Part shown: in pieces, positions 1 to 5,410 of the stretch
Numbering within the stretch: position 1 is the stretch's first letter
Layout: each line of letters opens with the position of its first letter
Assembly: GCA_016919605.1 (NCBI GenBank)
Contig: JACXTQ010000159.1
Location: 1 to 5,410, forward strand
Origin: Methylovulum sp.
Lineage (GTDB): Bacteria > Pseudomonadota > Gammaproteobacteria > Methylococcales > Methylomonadaceae
DNA: 5,410 nucleotides
Direction: 5' to 3'
The notes under the pieces: generated by a model
What the model saw: the letters and a program-made list of their open reading frames with translations, nothing else
Told to the model about the DNA's origin: nothing
The model's database searches: none
Position numbers and translations under genes: made by a program

Positions 1-861
1 ATTGCCTATGCTAATCTTACCTTCCAACAGGACGTTGACATCAATTTCAATGTCTTGGCCAAGATGTTCCACGCAGCCGCGCAAATCAAAACGCAATGGA
101 TCACGCAAGGTCACGCCTTGGGTCATTAATTTGTCGGCTTGCTCTAACTGGTATACCCGCTCTAACTGAGCCAACTGCATACGGTTGTTGACTCCCAATA
201 CTTCTTCTGCGGTTTCAGGTTGGCTAGTGGCAATAACAACACCTTCAGCCACCGCCATTTCAATAATATCGGTCAGATAGTATTCTTTCTGGACATTGTG
301 ATTAGTCAATTGTCCTAGCCAGCTCTTTAGCCGTTTGCCAGGCACCGCCATAATACCGGTATTGACTTCACGGATAGCTTTTTCGCTGGCCGTAGCATCT
401 TTCTCTTCAACAATTTTTAACACATATCCGGCACTATTTCTGACTATTCTGCCGTAGCCACTGGAATCTGCCAAGTTGACCGTCAACAAGGCCAAAGTAT
501 CTCCGCTAACATTAGCCAATAATCGCTCAACTGTCGATAATTTTAATAACGGCACATCACCATACAGTATCAGCACCGTATCATCATCACCCATAAAGGG
601 GCGGGCTTGTTGCACCGCATGACCCGTACCCAACTGCTGTAGCTGCTCCAGCCAATTGATGCGGCAAGATGCCAAGGCTTGCCTAACCTGTTCGGCACCG
701 TGGCCAATCACGATGTGAATGCTGTTATCCGCCAATTGGCAACCCAAATCATATACATGTTGCAACAACGGCTTATCGGCAATGCAATGCAGCACTTTGG
801 GTAAATCCGAGCGCATTCGCGTACCTTTACCTGCCGCCAAAATAATAGTGGTAATTTTCAT
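1..861 (-). CDS. glmU: Bifunctional GlmU, N-acetylglucosamine-1-phosphate uridyltransferase / glucosamine-1-phosphate acetyltransferase (partial, 3' end outside window)
   Basis: GlmU is a cytoplasmic enzyme that acetylates glucosamine-1-phosphate and then joins it to UTP, giving UDP-GlcNAc for peptidoglycan and LPS. The reading frame is open from the ATG at 861 to base 1 (287 codons; the family is usually about 455). The N-terminal uridyltransferase domain is complete: the nucleotide-binding signature LAAGKGTRMRSDLPK at residues 8-22, QQLGTGHAVQQA at 75-86, the metal-binding Asp in YGDVPL (D102), GYGRIV at 135-140, EEKDA at 152-156, NTGI at 167-170 and GVNNR at 223-227 with the second metal ligand N225. 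The tail from about residue 249 (GVTLRDP, then DIEIDVNVLLEG) is the start of the left-handed beta helix. The acetyltransferase active site lies beyond the window. The start fits the family's usual N-terminus; a GGA core lies 7 nt upstream. It follows atpC, as in E. coli, but behind a terminator. Confidence 0.97.
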   Translation of the reverse strand, partial: MKITTIILAAGKGTRMRSDLPKVLHCIADKPLLQHVYDLGCQLADNSIHIVIGHGAEQVRQALASCRINWLEQLQQLGTGHAVQQARPFMGDDDTVLILYGDVPLLKLSTVERLLANVSGDTLALLTVNLADSSGYGRIVRNSAGYVLKIVEEKDATASEKAIREVNTGIMAVPGKRLKSWLGQLTNHNVQKEYYLTDIIEMAVAEGVVIATSQPETAEEVLGVNNRMQLAQLERVYQLEQADKLMTQGVTLRDPLRFDLRGCVEHLGQDIEIDVNVLLEGKISIGN

Positions 862-878
862 ATCCTATTCCATTTAAC

Positions 879-915
879 AAAAAAGCCCGATAGCGCTTGC
901 GCGTTACCAGGCTTT
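879..915 (-). terminator. Rho-independent terminator of the atp operon
   Basis: Read on the minus strand, bases 915-905 (AAAGCCTGGTA) pair with 892-882 (TATCGGGCTTT) over 11 positions with two G-U wobbles. After one C-A mismatch come three further pairs (CGC/GCG) closed by a GCAA loop at 900-897, a GNRA-type tetraloop. Six U residues follow (884-879), three of them in the stem. Both wobbles become C-A mismatches in plus-strand RNA, so the structure is better in the atpC-to-glmU direction. It begins 56 nt after the atpC stop and should end the atp transcript. Confidence 0.85.
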
Positions 916-942
916 GATAAGATTTACCGGCATGATTGTCAA
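914..942 (-). promoter_or_regulatory. Putative sigma-70 promoter for glmU
   Basis: On the minus strand there is a consensus -35 box TTGACA (942-937), a 17-bp spacer, and a -10-like TATCAA (919-914; 4 of 6 to TATAAT). The predicted start is near 908 or 907 (G), giving a leader of about 46-47 nt to the glmU ATG. The -10 box overlaps the first bases of the terminator hairpin by two positions. E. coli glmU also has its own promoters in the atpC-glmU interval, which supports the idea. Prediction from sequence only. Confidence 0.55.
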
Positions 943-954
943 TATTACAATCAT
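932..954. repeat. Inverted repeat, 8-bp perfect arms over the -35 box
   Basis: The arms ATGATTGT (932-939 on the plus strand) and ACAATCAT (947-954) are perfect inverted copies separated by 7 nt. The dyad covers the predicted -35 box at 937-942. It could be a protein binding site or an mRNA hairpin in the atp 3' untranslated region. No U-tract follows it directly on either strand, so it is not a terminator. Confidence 0.6.
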
Positions 955-962
955 CGATGATT
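949..962. repeat. 14-bp perfect palindrome AATCATCGATGATT
   Basis: AATCATCGATGATT is identical to its reverse complement. It lies just upstream of the predicted -35 box and shares its left half-site with the neighbouring dyad, so ATGATT/AATCAT half-sites occur three times between 932 and 962. With no loop it would not form a useful RNA hairpin, which favours a DNA-binding role for a dimeric protein, if it has one. The protein is unknown. Confidence 0.55.
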
Positions 963-971
963 AGCTATGAA

Positions 972-1394
972 TTATTCGCCACGCTTTCTCAGCCTATCCA
1001 GTGTCCTCAATTGCATAATGGCTTGCATCAATTGCGCATGAGCCGCTTCATAATCCACGTTGCCCGTCCTATCCGCCAAGGCTTCTTCGGCTCTCGTCTT
1101 AGCTTCCAGCGCCGCCGCCTCATCAATATCTTTGGCGCGAATGGCGGTATCCGCCAACACCGTGACCAAATGGGGCTGCACTTCCAGAATGCCGCCGGAA
1201 ATAAAGAACGGATAATTTTCCTTATCCGTCACCTTTACGCGCACTTCCCCTGGATTCAAACGGGTAATAAAAGGTGCGTGACGGGGGGAAATGCCCACTT
1301 CGCCTAATTCAGCAGGAGCAAATACCATTTCCGCCAAACCGGAAAAGATTTCCTTTTCTGCACTTACGATATCTACATGAACGGTCATGGTCAT
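972..1394 (-). CDS. atpC: F-type ATP synthase epsilon subunit
   Basis: Epsilon is the small central-stalk subunit of F1. It binds gamma and the c-ring, helps couple rotation to catalysis and can inhibit ATP hydrolysis through its C-terminal helices. The product has 140 residues (E. coli 139). An N-terminal beta-sandwich of about 85 residues carries GEVGISPRHAP (31-41) and SGGILEVQP (67-75 region), followed by VTVLADTAIR (77-86) and a two-helix C-terminal domain (about 88-138), which is Ala/Glu rich and then basic. The N-terminus MTMTVHVDIVSAEKEIFSG aligns with the E. coli start MAMTYHLDVVSAEQQMFSG, so the first of two in-phase ATGs is preferred over the one two codons later. The gap to atpD is 20 nt, with an AGG ribosome-binding core. 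It is the last gene of the atp operon. Confidence 0.98.
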   Translation of the reverse strand: MTMTVHVDIVSAEKEIFSGLAEMVFAPAELGEVGISPRHAPFITRLNPGEVRVKVTDKENYPFFISGGILEVQPHLVTVLADTAIRAKDIDEAAALEAKTRAEEALADRTGNVDYEAAHAQLMQAIMQLRTLDRLRKRGE

Positions 1395-1414
1395 TTATTT
1401 TACCTAAACTGACA

Positions 1415-2797
1415 TTAAGCTTTCATAGCCTTTGCTTTTTCCAACACTTCCTCAATGGTGCCTACCATATAAAAAGCTTGTTCTGGAATTGCATCGTACT
1501 CGCCGTTAATAATGCCTTTAAAACCGGCAATGGTATCTTTCAAAGACACGTACTTTCCTGGCGAACCCGTGAACACCTCGGCGACAAAGAAAGGTTGTGA
1601 CAAGAAACGCTGGATTTTACGCGCTCTGGCAACAGTTTGTTTATCTTCTTCGGACAATTCATCCATGCCCAAAATCGCGATAATATCACGCAATTCTTTA
1701 TAACGTTGCAAAATCCCTTGGACTTTACGCGCCACGTCATAATGCTCTTGACCAATAACTAACGGGTCTAACTGGCGGCTGGTCGAATCTAATGGGTCAA
1801 TCGCAGGATAGATACCCAATTCGGCAATTTGTCGTGACAATACCACGGTCGCATCCAAATGGGCGAAAGTGGTGGCAGGAGACGGGTCAGTCAAGTCATC
1901 GGCAGGTACATAAACCGCTTGGATAGACGTAATCGAACCGGTTTTGGTCGACGTGATACGTTCTTGCAGAACACCCATTTCTTCGGCCAATGTCGGTTGA
2001 TAACCTACCGCTGATGGCATACGGCCCAACAACGCCGACACTTCCGTACCCGCCAAGGTATAACGGTAAATGTTGTCAACGAAGAACAGCACATCGCGGC
2101 CTTCATCACGGAAATATTCCGCCATAGTCAAACCGGTCAACGCCACACGCAATCTGTTTCCAGGTGGCTCGTTCATTTGTCCGTAAACTAACGATACTTT
2201 GTCAATAACGTTGGAATCGGTCATTTCATGATAGAAATCGTTACCTTCACGGGTACGTTCACCCACACCTGCAAACACCGAATAACCGCTGTGCTCAATC
2301 GCGATGTTACGGATCAACTCCATCATGTTGACGGTCTTGCCTACACCAGCACCGCCGAACAAACCAACCTTACCGCCTTTTGAAAACGGACACACTAAGT
2401 CAATGACCTTGATACCTGTTTCCAGCAGTTCATTAGCAGCCGCCTGCTCTGCGTAACTGGGTGCTTCCCTATGGATGCCCCACTTGACTTTTTCGCCGAT
2501 AGGGCCTTTTTCATCAATAGGTTGGCCTAAGACGTTCATGATACGTCCTAAGGTTTCTTGGCCTACGGGAACCGAAATAGGGGCAAGAGTGTTGGTGACC
2601 ACCAAACCTCTACCTAAACCATCGGTGCTACCCATCGCAATAGCCCTAACGACACCATCGCCAATTTGTTGCTGAACTTCCAGCACCAAGCCATTTGTTT
2701 CTACAATTAAAGCATCATAAATTTTGGGCAATTCTTCACGTGAAAATTCCACGTCGACGACCGCACCAATAATCTGAACGATTTTACCCGAACTCAT
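1415..2797 (-). CDS. atpD: F-type ATP synthase beta subunit (catalytic)
   Basis: Beta carries the three catalytic sites of F1, where ADP and phosphate become ATP (EC 7.1.2.2), on the cytoplasmic face of the inner membrane. The product has 460 residues, the usual bacterial length. Visible elements in order: N-terminal beta-barrel (about 1-75); Walker A loop GGAGVGKT at 148-155 with K154 and T155; GERTREG with catalytic E180 and R181; Walker B end FFVDN with D241; the adenine-pocket tyrosine in LGIYP (Y330); and the intact DELSEED lever at 379-385, which contacts gamma. The C-terminal helical part ends in LEKAKAMKA. The sequence is nearly collinear with E. coli AtpD. The start is backed by AAGAGGA at 2811-2805, 7 nt before the ATG, the clearest ribosome-binding site in the window. 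Unlike its neighbours, it follows a 131-nt gap. Confidence 0.99.
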   Translation of the reverse strand: MSSGKIVQIIGAVVDVEFSREELPKIYDALIVETNGLVLEVQQQIGDGVVRAIAMGSTDGLGRGLVVTNTLAPISVPVGQETLGRIMNVLGQPIDEKGPIGEKVKWGIHREAPSYAEQAAANELLETGIKVIDLVCPFSKGGKVGLFGGAGVGKTVNMMELIRNIAIEHSGYSVFAGVGERTREGNDFYHEMTDSNVIDKVSLVYGQMNEPPGNRLRVALTGLTMAEYFRDEGRDVLFFVDNIYRYTLAGTEVSALLGRMPSAVGYQPTLAEEMGVLQERITSTKTGSITSIQAVYVPADDLTDPSPATTFAHLDATVVLSRQIAELGIYPAIDPLDSTSRQLDPLVIGQEHYDVARKVQGILQRYKELRDIIAILGMDELSEEDKQTVARARKIQRFLSQPFFVAEVFTGSPGKYVSLKDTIAGFKGIINGEYDAIPEQAFYMVGTIEEVLEKAKAMKA

Positions 2798-2928
2798 TAA
2801 GTTGTCCTCTTAGTTTTTTATCATTTTGCTAGGGCTTTAAGCGATTTTCGGCGAATAACATACCCAAATTGCCCATTTCTTTGTCCATTTCTTAGGCAAT
2901 CCGGGCCTATCCATTCACTGCGGCCGCT
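2798..2928. other. 131-nt atpG-atpD intergenic stretch
   Basis: This is the longest gap inside the atp operon here; the other junctions are 12-20 nt. It holds the atpD ribosome-binding site (2805-2811), a tandem 12-mer (2870-2893), and an 8-bp palindrome GCGGCCGC (2920-2927). I found no good sigma-70 promoter or terminator in it. Two tiny minus-strand reading frames exist (2914-2837, 25 codons; 2888-2829, 19 codons), neither with a convincing ribosome-binding site. Confidence 0.7.
2870..2893. repeat. Tandem 12-mer, two copies
   Basis: TGCCCATTTCTT (2870-2881) is followed directly by TGTCCATTTCTT (2882-2893), 11 of 12 bases identical. On the coding strand each unit reads AAGAAATGG(A/G)CA. It lies in the atpG-atpD spacer and looks like a small duplication; a role is not evident. 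Confidence 0.7.
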
Positions 2929-2940
2929 TTAGACAGCGGC
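2923..2940 (-). other. GC-rich hairpin over the atpG stop codon
   Basis: On the minus strand GCCGCT (2940-2935) and AGCGGC (2928-2923) form a perfect 6-bp stem. The loop GTCTAA (2934-2929) contains the TAA stop of atpG. There is no U-run after it, so it is not an intrinsic terminator; it could affect translation coupling or mRNA processing. Part of it may simply follow from the GC-rich Ala codons at the end of gamma. Confidence 0.4.
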
Positions 2941-3795
2941 GGCACCAGCAACAATTTCTGAAATTTCTTGAGTAATTGCGGCTTGTCTGGCTTTGTTGTA
3001 AACCAACTGAAGCTCTTTGATCAGTTTGCCGGCATTGTCCGAAGCACCCTTCATCGCCACCATTCTAGCGGCTTGTTCGCAAGCATTATTTTCGACCAGC
3101 CCCTGATACACAATAGATTCGATGTAGCGTGTCAATAGGTGATCCAGCACTTCCTTGGCATCAGGCTCATAAATATAATCCCAATGCCCACTCAAGCCGT
3201 TTTCAATCTCATCGGCGGCAACCGGAAGCAATTTTTCAGCCGTAGGCCGTTGGGTCATGGTATTGACAAATTCATTGCTGACGACATACAACTCATCTAT
3301 CTGATTTTGTTCATAGGCATCCAACATTATCCTAATAATACCGATAATGTCACGAAGATGGGGGGCATCACCAAGCTTGCCAGCTTGACCTACAATCTTG
3401 ACATGCTTAAGGTTACTAAAAAAACTAAAGCCTTTGGTACCGATGGTGCAAATATCAACTTCAACACCTTCGTTACGCCATTGCGTCAACATGCCTAGGG
3501 ACTTTCTGAACAGGTTGGAATTTAACCCGCCACACAATCCTCTATCAGAACTGACGACAATAAAACCTACCCGTTTGACATCACGCTGGATCAGGAATGG
3601 ATGTTTATACTCAGGGTTGGCCTGAGCCAGATGTTTGATGATCTGGGCGATTTTTTTTGCGTAGGGTCGCGTTGCCTGCATTCTGTCTTTTGTTTTACGC
3701 ATTTTGCTCGCCGCAACCATTTCCATGGCGCGGGTAATCTTTTGAGTATTTTTGATACTCGCAATCTTGGTGCGTATTTCTTTACCAACAGCCAT
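2929..3795 (-). CDS. atpG: F-type ATP synthase gamma subunit
   Basis: Gamma is the asymmetric central shaft that turns inside the alpha3beta3 ring and drives the binding-change cycle. The product has 288 residues (E. coli 287). The long N-terminal helix (about 1-60) carries the hallmark KITRAMEMVAASKMRK at 19-34, including the Met equivalent to E. coli Met23. Next comes the Rossmann-like middle domain with SSDRGLCGGLN at 82-92, where the Cys corresponds to E. coli Cys87. The C-terminal helix ends in YNKARQAAITQEISEIVAG followed by AAAV, almost identical to the E. coli terminus. The two terminal helices form the coiled-coil shaft. The ATG is 12 nt after the atpA stop, with AAGGG as ribosome-binding core. 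No truncation or frameshift is seen. A long spacer separates it from atpD. Confidence 0.98.
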   Translation of the reverse strand: MAVGKEIRTKIASIKNTQKITRAMEMVAASKMRKTKDRMQATRPYAKKIAQIIKHLAQANPEYKHPFLIQRDVKRVGFIVVSSDRGLCGGLNSNLFRKSLGMLTQWRNEGVEVDICTIGTKGFSFFSNLKHVKIVGQAGKLGDAPHLRDIIGIIRIMLDAYEQNQIDELYVVSNEFVNTMTQRPTAEKLLPVAADEIENGLSGHWDYIYEPDAKEVLDHLLTRYIESIVYQGLVENNACEQAARMVAMKGASDNAGKLIKELQLVYNKARQAAITQEISEIVAGAAAV

Positions 3796-3807
3796 GTTAA
3801 GACCCTT

Positions 3808-5349
3808 TTACCAACTATGAGTTTTAATGAAAGTTTCTACAGCAGTTTGCAGACCTTGCTTGATTTCATTACTAAAATCACCCGTCTCATTGATGGTGTC
3901 CATAAGAGCGGAATGCTCCGCCTTCATGTACCCGTGCAATGCCGCTTCAAAATCCAATACCTTATTGACTTCGACCTTATCAAGAAAGCCTTCATTGGCG
4001 GCAAATAGCGAAACCGCCATTTGGGCAACAGACATCGGCGAATATTGATTTTGTTTCATCAATTCGGTAACACGTTGGCCGCGCTCAATTTGTTTGCGGG
4101 TGCTTTCATCAAGATCGGATGCGAATTGGGCGAATGCCGCTAACTCACGGTATTGCGCCAAATCAAGACGGGTACCACCACCTAATTTCTTAATAATCTT
4201 AGTTTGCGCAGCACCACCGACCCGTGACACCGATAGGCCTGCGTTGACAGCCGGACGGATACCCGCGTTGAATAGGTTGCTTTCCAAGAAAATTTGTCCG
4301 TCGGTGATGGAAATCACATTAGTCGGAACGAATGCTGATACGTCACCGCCTTGGGTTTCGATGATCGGCAATGCGGTCAATGAGCCGGTTTTGCCTTTCA
4401 CTTTACCGCCGGTCAGTTTTTCAACTTCTTCGGCATTGATACGCGCGGCGCGTTCCAACAAGCGTGAGTGTAAATAGAATACGTCACCAGGATAAGCTTC
4501 GCGGCCTGGCGGACGGCGTAACAGCAATGACACTTGGCGGTAAGCCCAAGCTTGTTTAGTCAAGTCATCATAAATGATCAAGGCATCTTCGCCACGGTCA
4601 CGGAAATACTCGCCCATTGAACACCCTGTATAAGGGGCAATGAATTGCATGGCCGCCGATTCGGAAGCCGAAGCTGCAACAATGATGGTATGCTCCATCG
4701 CACCATGTTCTTCCAATTTACGGACAACGTTGGCAATGGATGAGCGTTTTTGGCCGATCGCCACATAAATACATTTAATGCCCGTGCCTTTTTGGTTGAT
4801 GATGGCATCAATGGCAATCGCAGTCTTACCCGTTTGCCTATCACCGATAATCAACTCACGTTGGCCACGGCCAACCGGAATCATGGCATCGATTGATTTC
4901 AAACCCAGTTGCACAGGTTGGTCAACCGATTGGCGGGCAATAACGCCCGGGGCGATTTTTTCGATAGGTGAGCTTTCGTTGGTTTCTATGGCGCCTTTGC
5001 CATCAATAGCATTGCCTAAAGCATCAACAACACGACCCAATAAGGCTTCGCCCACAGGCACTTCTAAAATCCGTCCGGTACATTTTACCGTATCGCCTTC
5101 TGATATGTGCTGGTATGAGCCTAAAATAACTACACCGACCGAATCCCTCTCAAGGTTGAGGGCCATACCAAATGTGTTTTCTGGAAATTCTAACATTTCC
5201 CCTTGCATTGCTGCTGAAAGGCCATGAACCCTGACGATACCGTCAGACACACTGACGACTGTACCTTCCGTATGAGATTCAGAACTCAAATCAAAGCTTT
5301 CGATCTTCTTTTTAATCAGATCACTTATTTCAGATGGGTTTAATTGCAT
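3808..5349 (-). CDS. atpA: F-type ATP synthase alpha subunit
   Basis: Alpha alternates with beta in the F1 hexamer; its nucleotide sites are non-catalytic, but it supplies the arginine finger to the catalytic site. The product has 513 residues, exactly the E. coli length. Seen in order: an N-terminal helix (about 1-22) that meets delta; the beta-barrel (about 25-95); Walker A GDRQTGKT at 169-176 with K175 and T176; the Walker B segment ALIIYDDLTK ending near D261; the PGREAYPGDVFYLHSRLLER stretch (281-300); and the arginine finger R376 in GLSVSRVGGAAQ. The C-terminal helical domain ends in IKTHSW. The start is chosen because MQLNPSEISDLIK matches the family N-terminus and begins 15 nt after the atpH stop. 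The ribosome-binding site is modest (GAGTGAG). atpG follows after 12 nt, consistent with one transcript. Confidence 0.99.
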   Translation of the reverse strand: MQLNPSEISDLIKKKIESFDLSSESHTEGTVVSVSDGIVRVHGLSAAMQGEMLEFPENTFGMALNLERDSVGVVILGSYQHISEGDTVKCTGRILEVPVGEALLGRVVDALGNAIDGKGAIETNESSPIEKIAPGVIARQSVDQPVQLGLKSIDAMIPVGRGQRELIIGDRQTGKTAIAIDAIINQKGTGIKCIYVAIGQKRSSIANVVRKLEEHGAMEHTIIVAASASESAAMQFIAPYTGCSMGEYFRDRGEDALIIYDDLTKQAWAYRQVSLLLRRPPGREAYPGDVFYLHSRLLERAARINAEEVEKLTGGKVKGKTGSLTALPIIETQGGDVSAFVPTNVISITDGQIFLESNLFNAGIRPAVNAGLSVSRVGGAAQTKIIKKLGGGTRLDLAQYRELAAFAQFASDLDESTRKQIERGQRVTELMKQNQYSPMSVAQMAVSLFAANEGFLDKVEVNKVLDFEAALHGYMKAEHSALMDTINETGDFSNEIKQGLQTAVETFIKTHSW

Positions 5350-5364
5350 GATTTTTTCTCACTC

Positions 5365-5410
5365 TCACTGAAGAGTTTTTTGCATGTGTTGAAGCCGGCC
5401 CCTAATAGAA
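5365..5410 (-). CDS. atpH: F-type ATP synthase delta subunit, C-terminal end (partial)
   Basis: Delta sits on top of F1 and links it to the b-subunit stator stalk. Only the last 14 codons and the TGA stop (5367-5365) are in the window; the gene enters from the right edge. They read SIRGRLQHMQKTLQ, which fits the usual delta C-terminus (E. coli ends GSVRGRLERLADVLQS), including the typical S-[IV]-[RK]-G-[RQ]-L motif. The place directly upstream of atpA, with a 15-nt gap, agrees with atpH-atpA order. The fragment is short, so the call rests on this motif plus synteny. Confidence 0.82.
   Translation of the reverse strand, partial: SIRGRLQHMQKTLQ

Noticed and set aside
932..954. Dyad as a second terminator after atpC
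   Set aside because: Stem is AT-rich, only 8 bp, and is not followed by a U-run; the GC-rich hairpin at 882-915 is a much better terminator.
936..1307. Plus-strand open frame of 123 codons opposite atpC
   Set aside because: Antisense to epsilon and beginning within the terminator/operator region; no coding signature.
2798..2928. Internal promoter before atpD
   Set aside because: The best pairing, TGGACA with TATGTT, has a 19-bp spacer and a poor -10; other hexamers match worse. Not enough to call.
3601..4008. Plus-strand open frame of 135 codons across the atpA-atpG junction
   Set aside because: Antisense to two certain genes; its sequence looks like a reverse reading of alpha and gamma codons.
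4778..5227. Plus-strand open frame of 149 codons inside atpA
   Set aside because: It is antisense to a highly conserved part of alpha, resembles no family I know, and has no sign of its own ribosome-binding site or operon context; a shadow of the real gene.
1..5410. Mobile element, CRISPR array, tRNA/rRNA gene or unknown multi-gene system
   Set aside because: All of the window except about 290 nt of spacers is taken by conserved housekeeping genes in a standard order; no terminal repeats, direct-repeat arrays or RNA gene signatures were seen.

Overview
This window holds the F1 part of an ATP synthase operon followed by the start of glmU. Every gene lies on the minus strand, so transcription runs from high to low coordinates: the end of atpH (delta), atpA (alpha), atpG (gamma), atpD (beta), atpC (epsilon), an intercistronic control region, and the 5' two thirds of glmU. 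The order atpH-A-G-D-C-glmU, the subunit lengths (alpha 513, gamma 288, beta 460, epsilon 140 residues) and the very close match to Escherichia coli-type F1 sequences point to a gammaproteobacterium of moderate GC content. A methanotroph-like (Methylococcales) member is possible from the general look of the proteins, but this is a weak guess.

Layout: 5365-5410 is the last 14 codons of atpH. 3808-5349 is atpA, 2929-3795 atpG, 1415-2797 atpD and 972-1394 atpC. Most junctions are tight (15, 12 and 20 nt). The exception is a 131-nt gap between atpG and atpD, which contains a tandem 12-mer duplication and only doubtful tiny ORFs. Between atpC and glmU are 110 nt packed with signals: a 14-bp palindrome, an 8+8 bp dyad, a promoter-like pair (TTGACA, 17 bp, TATCAA) and an intrinsic terminator with a GCAA tetraloop whose U-tract ends only 17 nt before the glmU start. 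glmU (1-861) runs off the left edge of the window after 287 codons.

How the parts work together: alpha and beta form the hexameric catalytic ring of F1, gamma is the rotating shaft, epsilon couples and inhibits, and delta ties F1 to the peripheral stalk. Together they make ATP from the ion gradient across the inner membrane. GlmU makes UDP-N-acetylglucosamine for peptidoglycan and lipopolysaccharide; it is a neighbour rather than a partner. All key F1 residues that I checked are intact.

I see no evidence of a new biological system, mobile element, CRISPR array or defence gene. The most interesting part is the compact atpC-glmU junction, where the predicted glmU promoter overlaps the terminator hairpin of the upstream operon so that new glmU transcripts would lack the outer hairpin arm.
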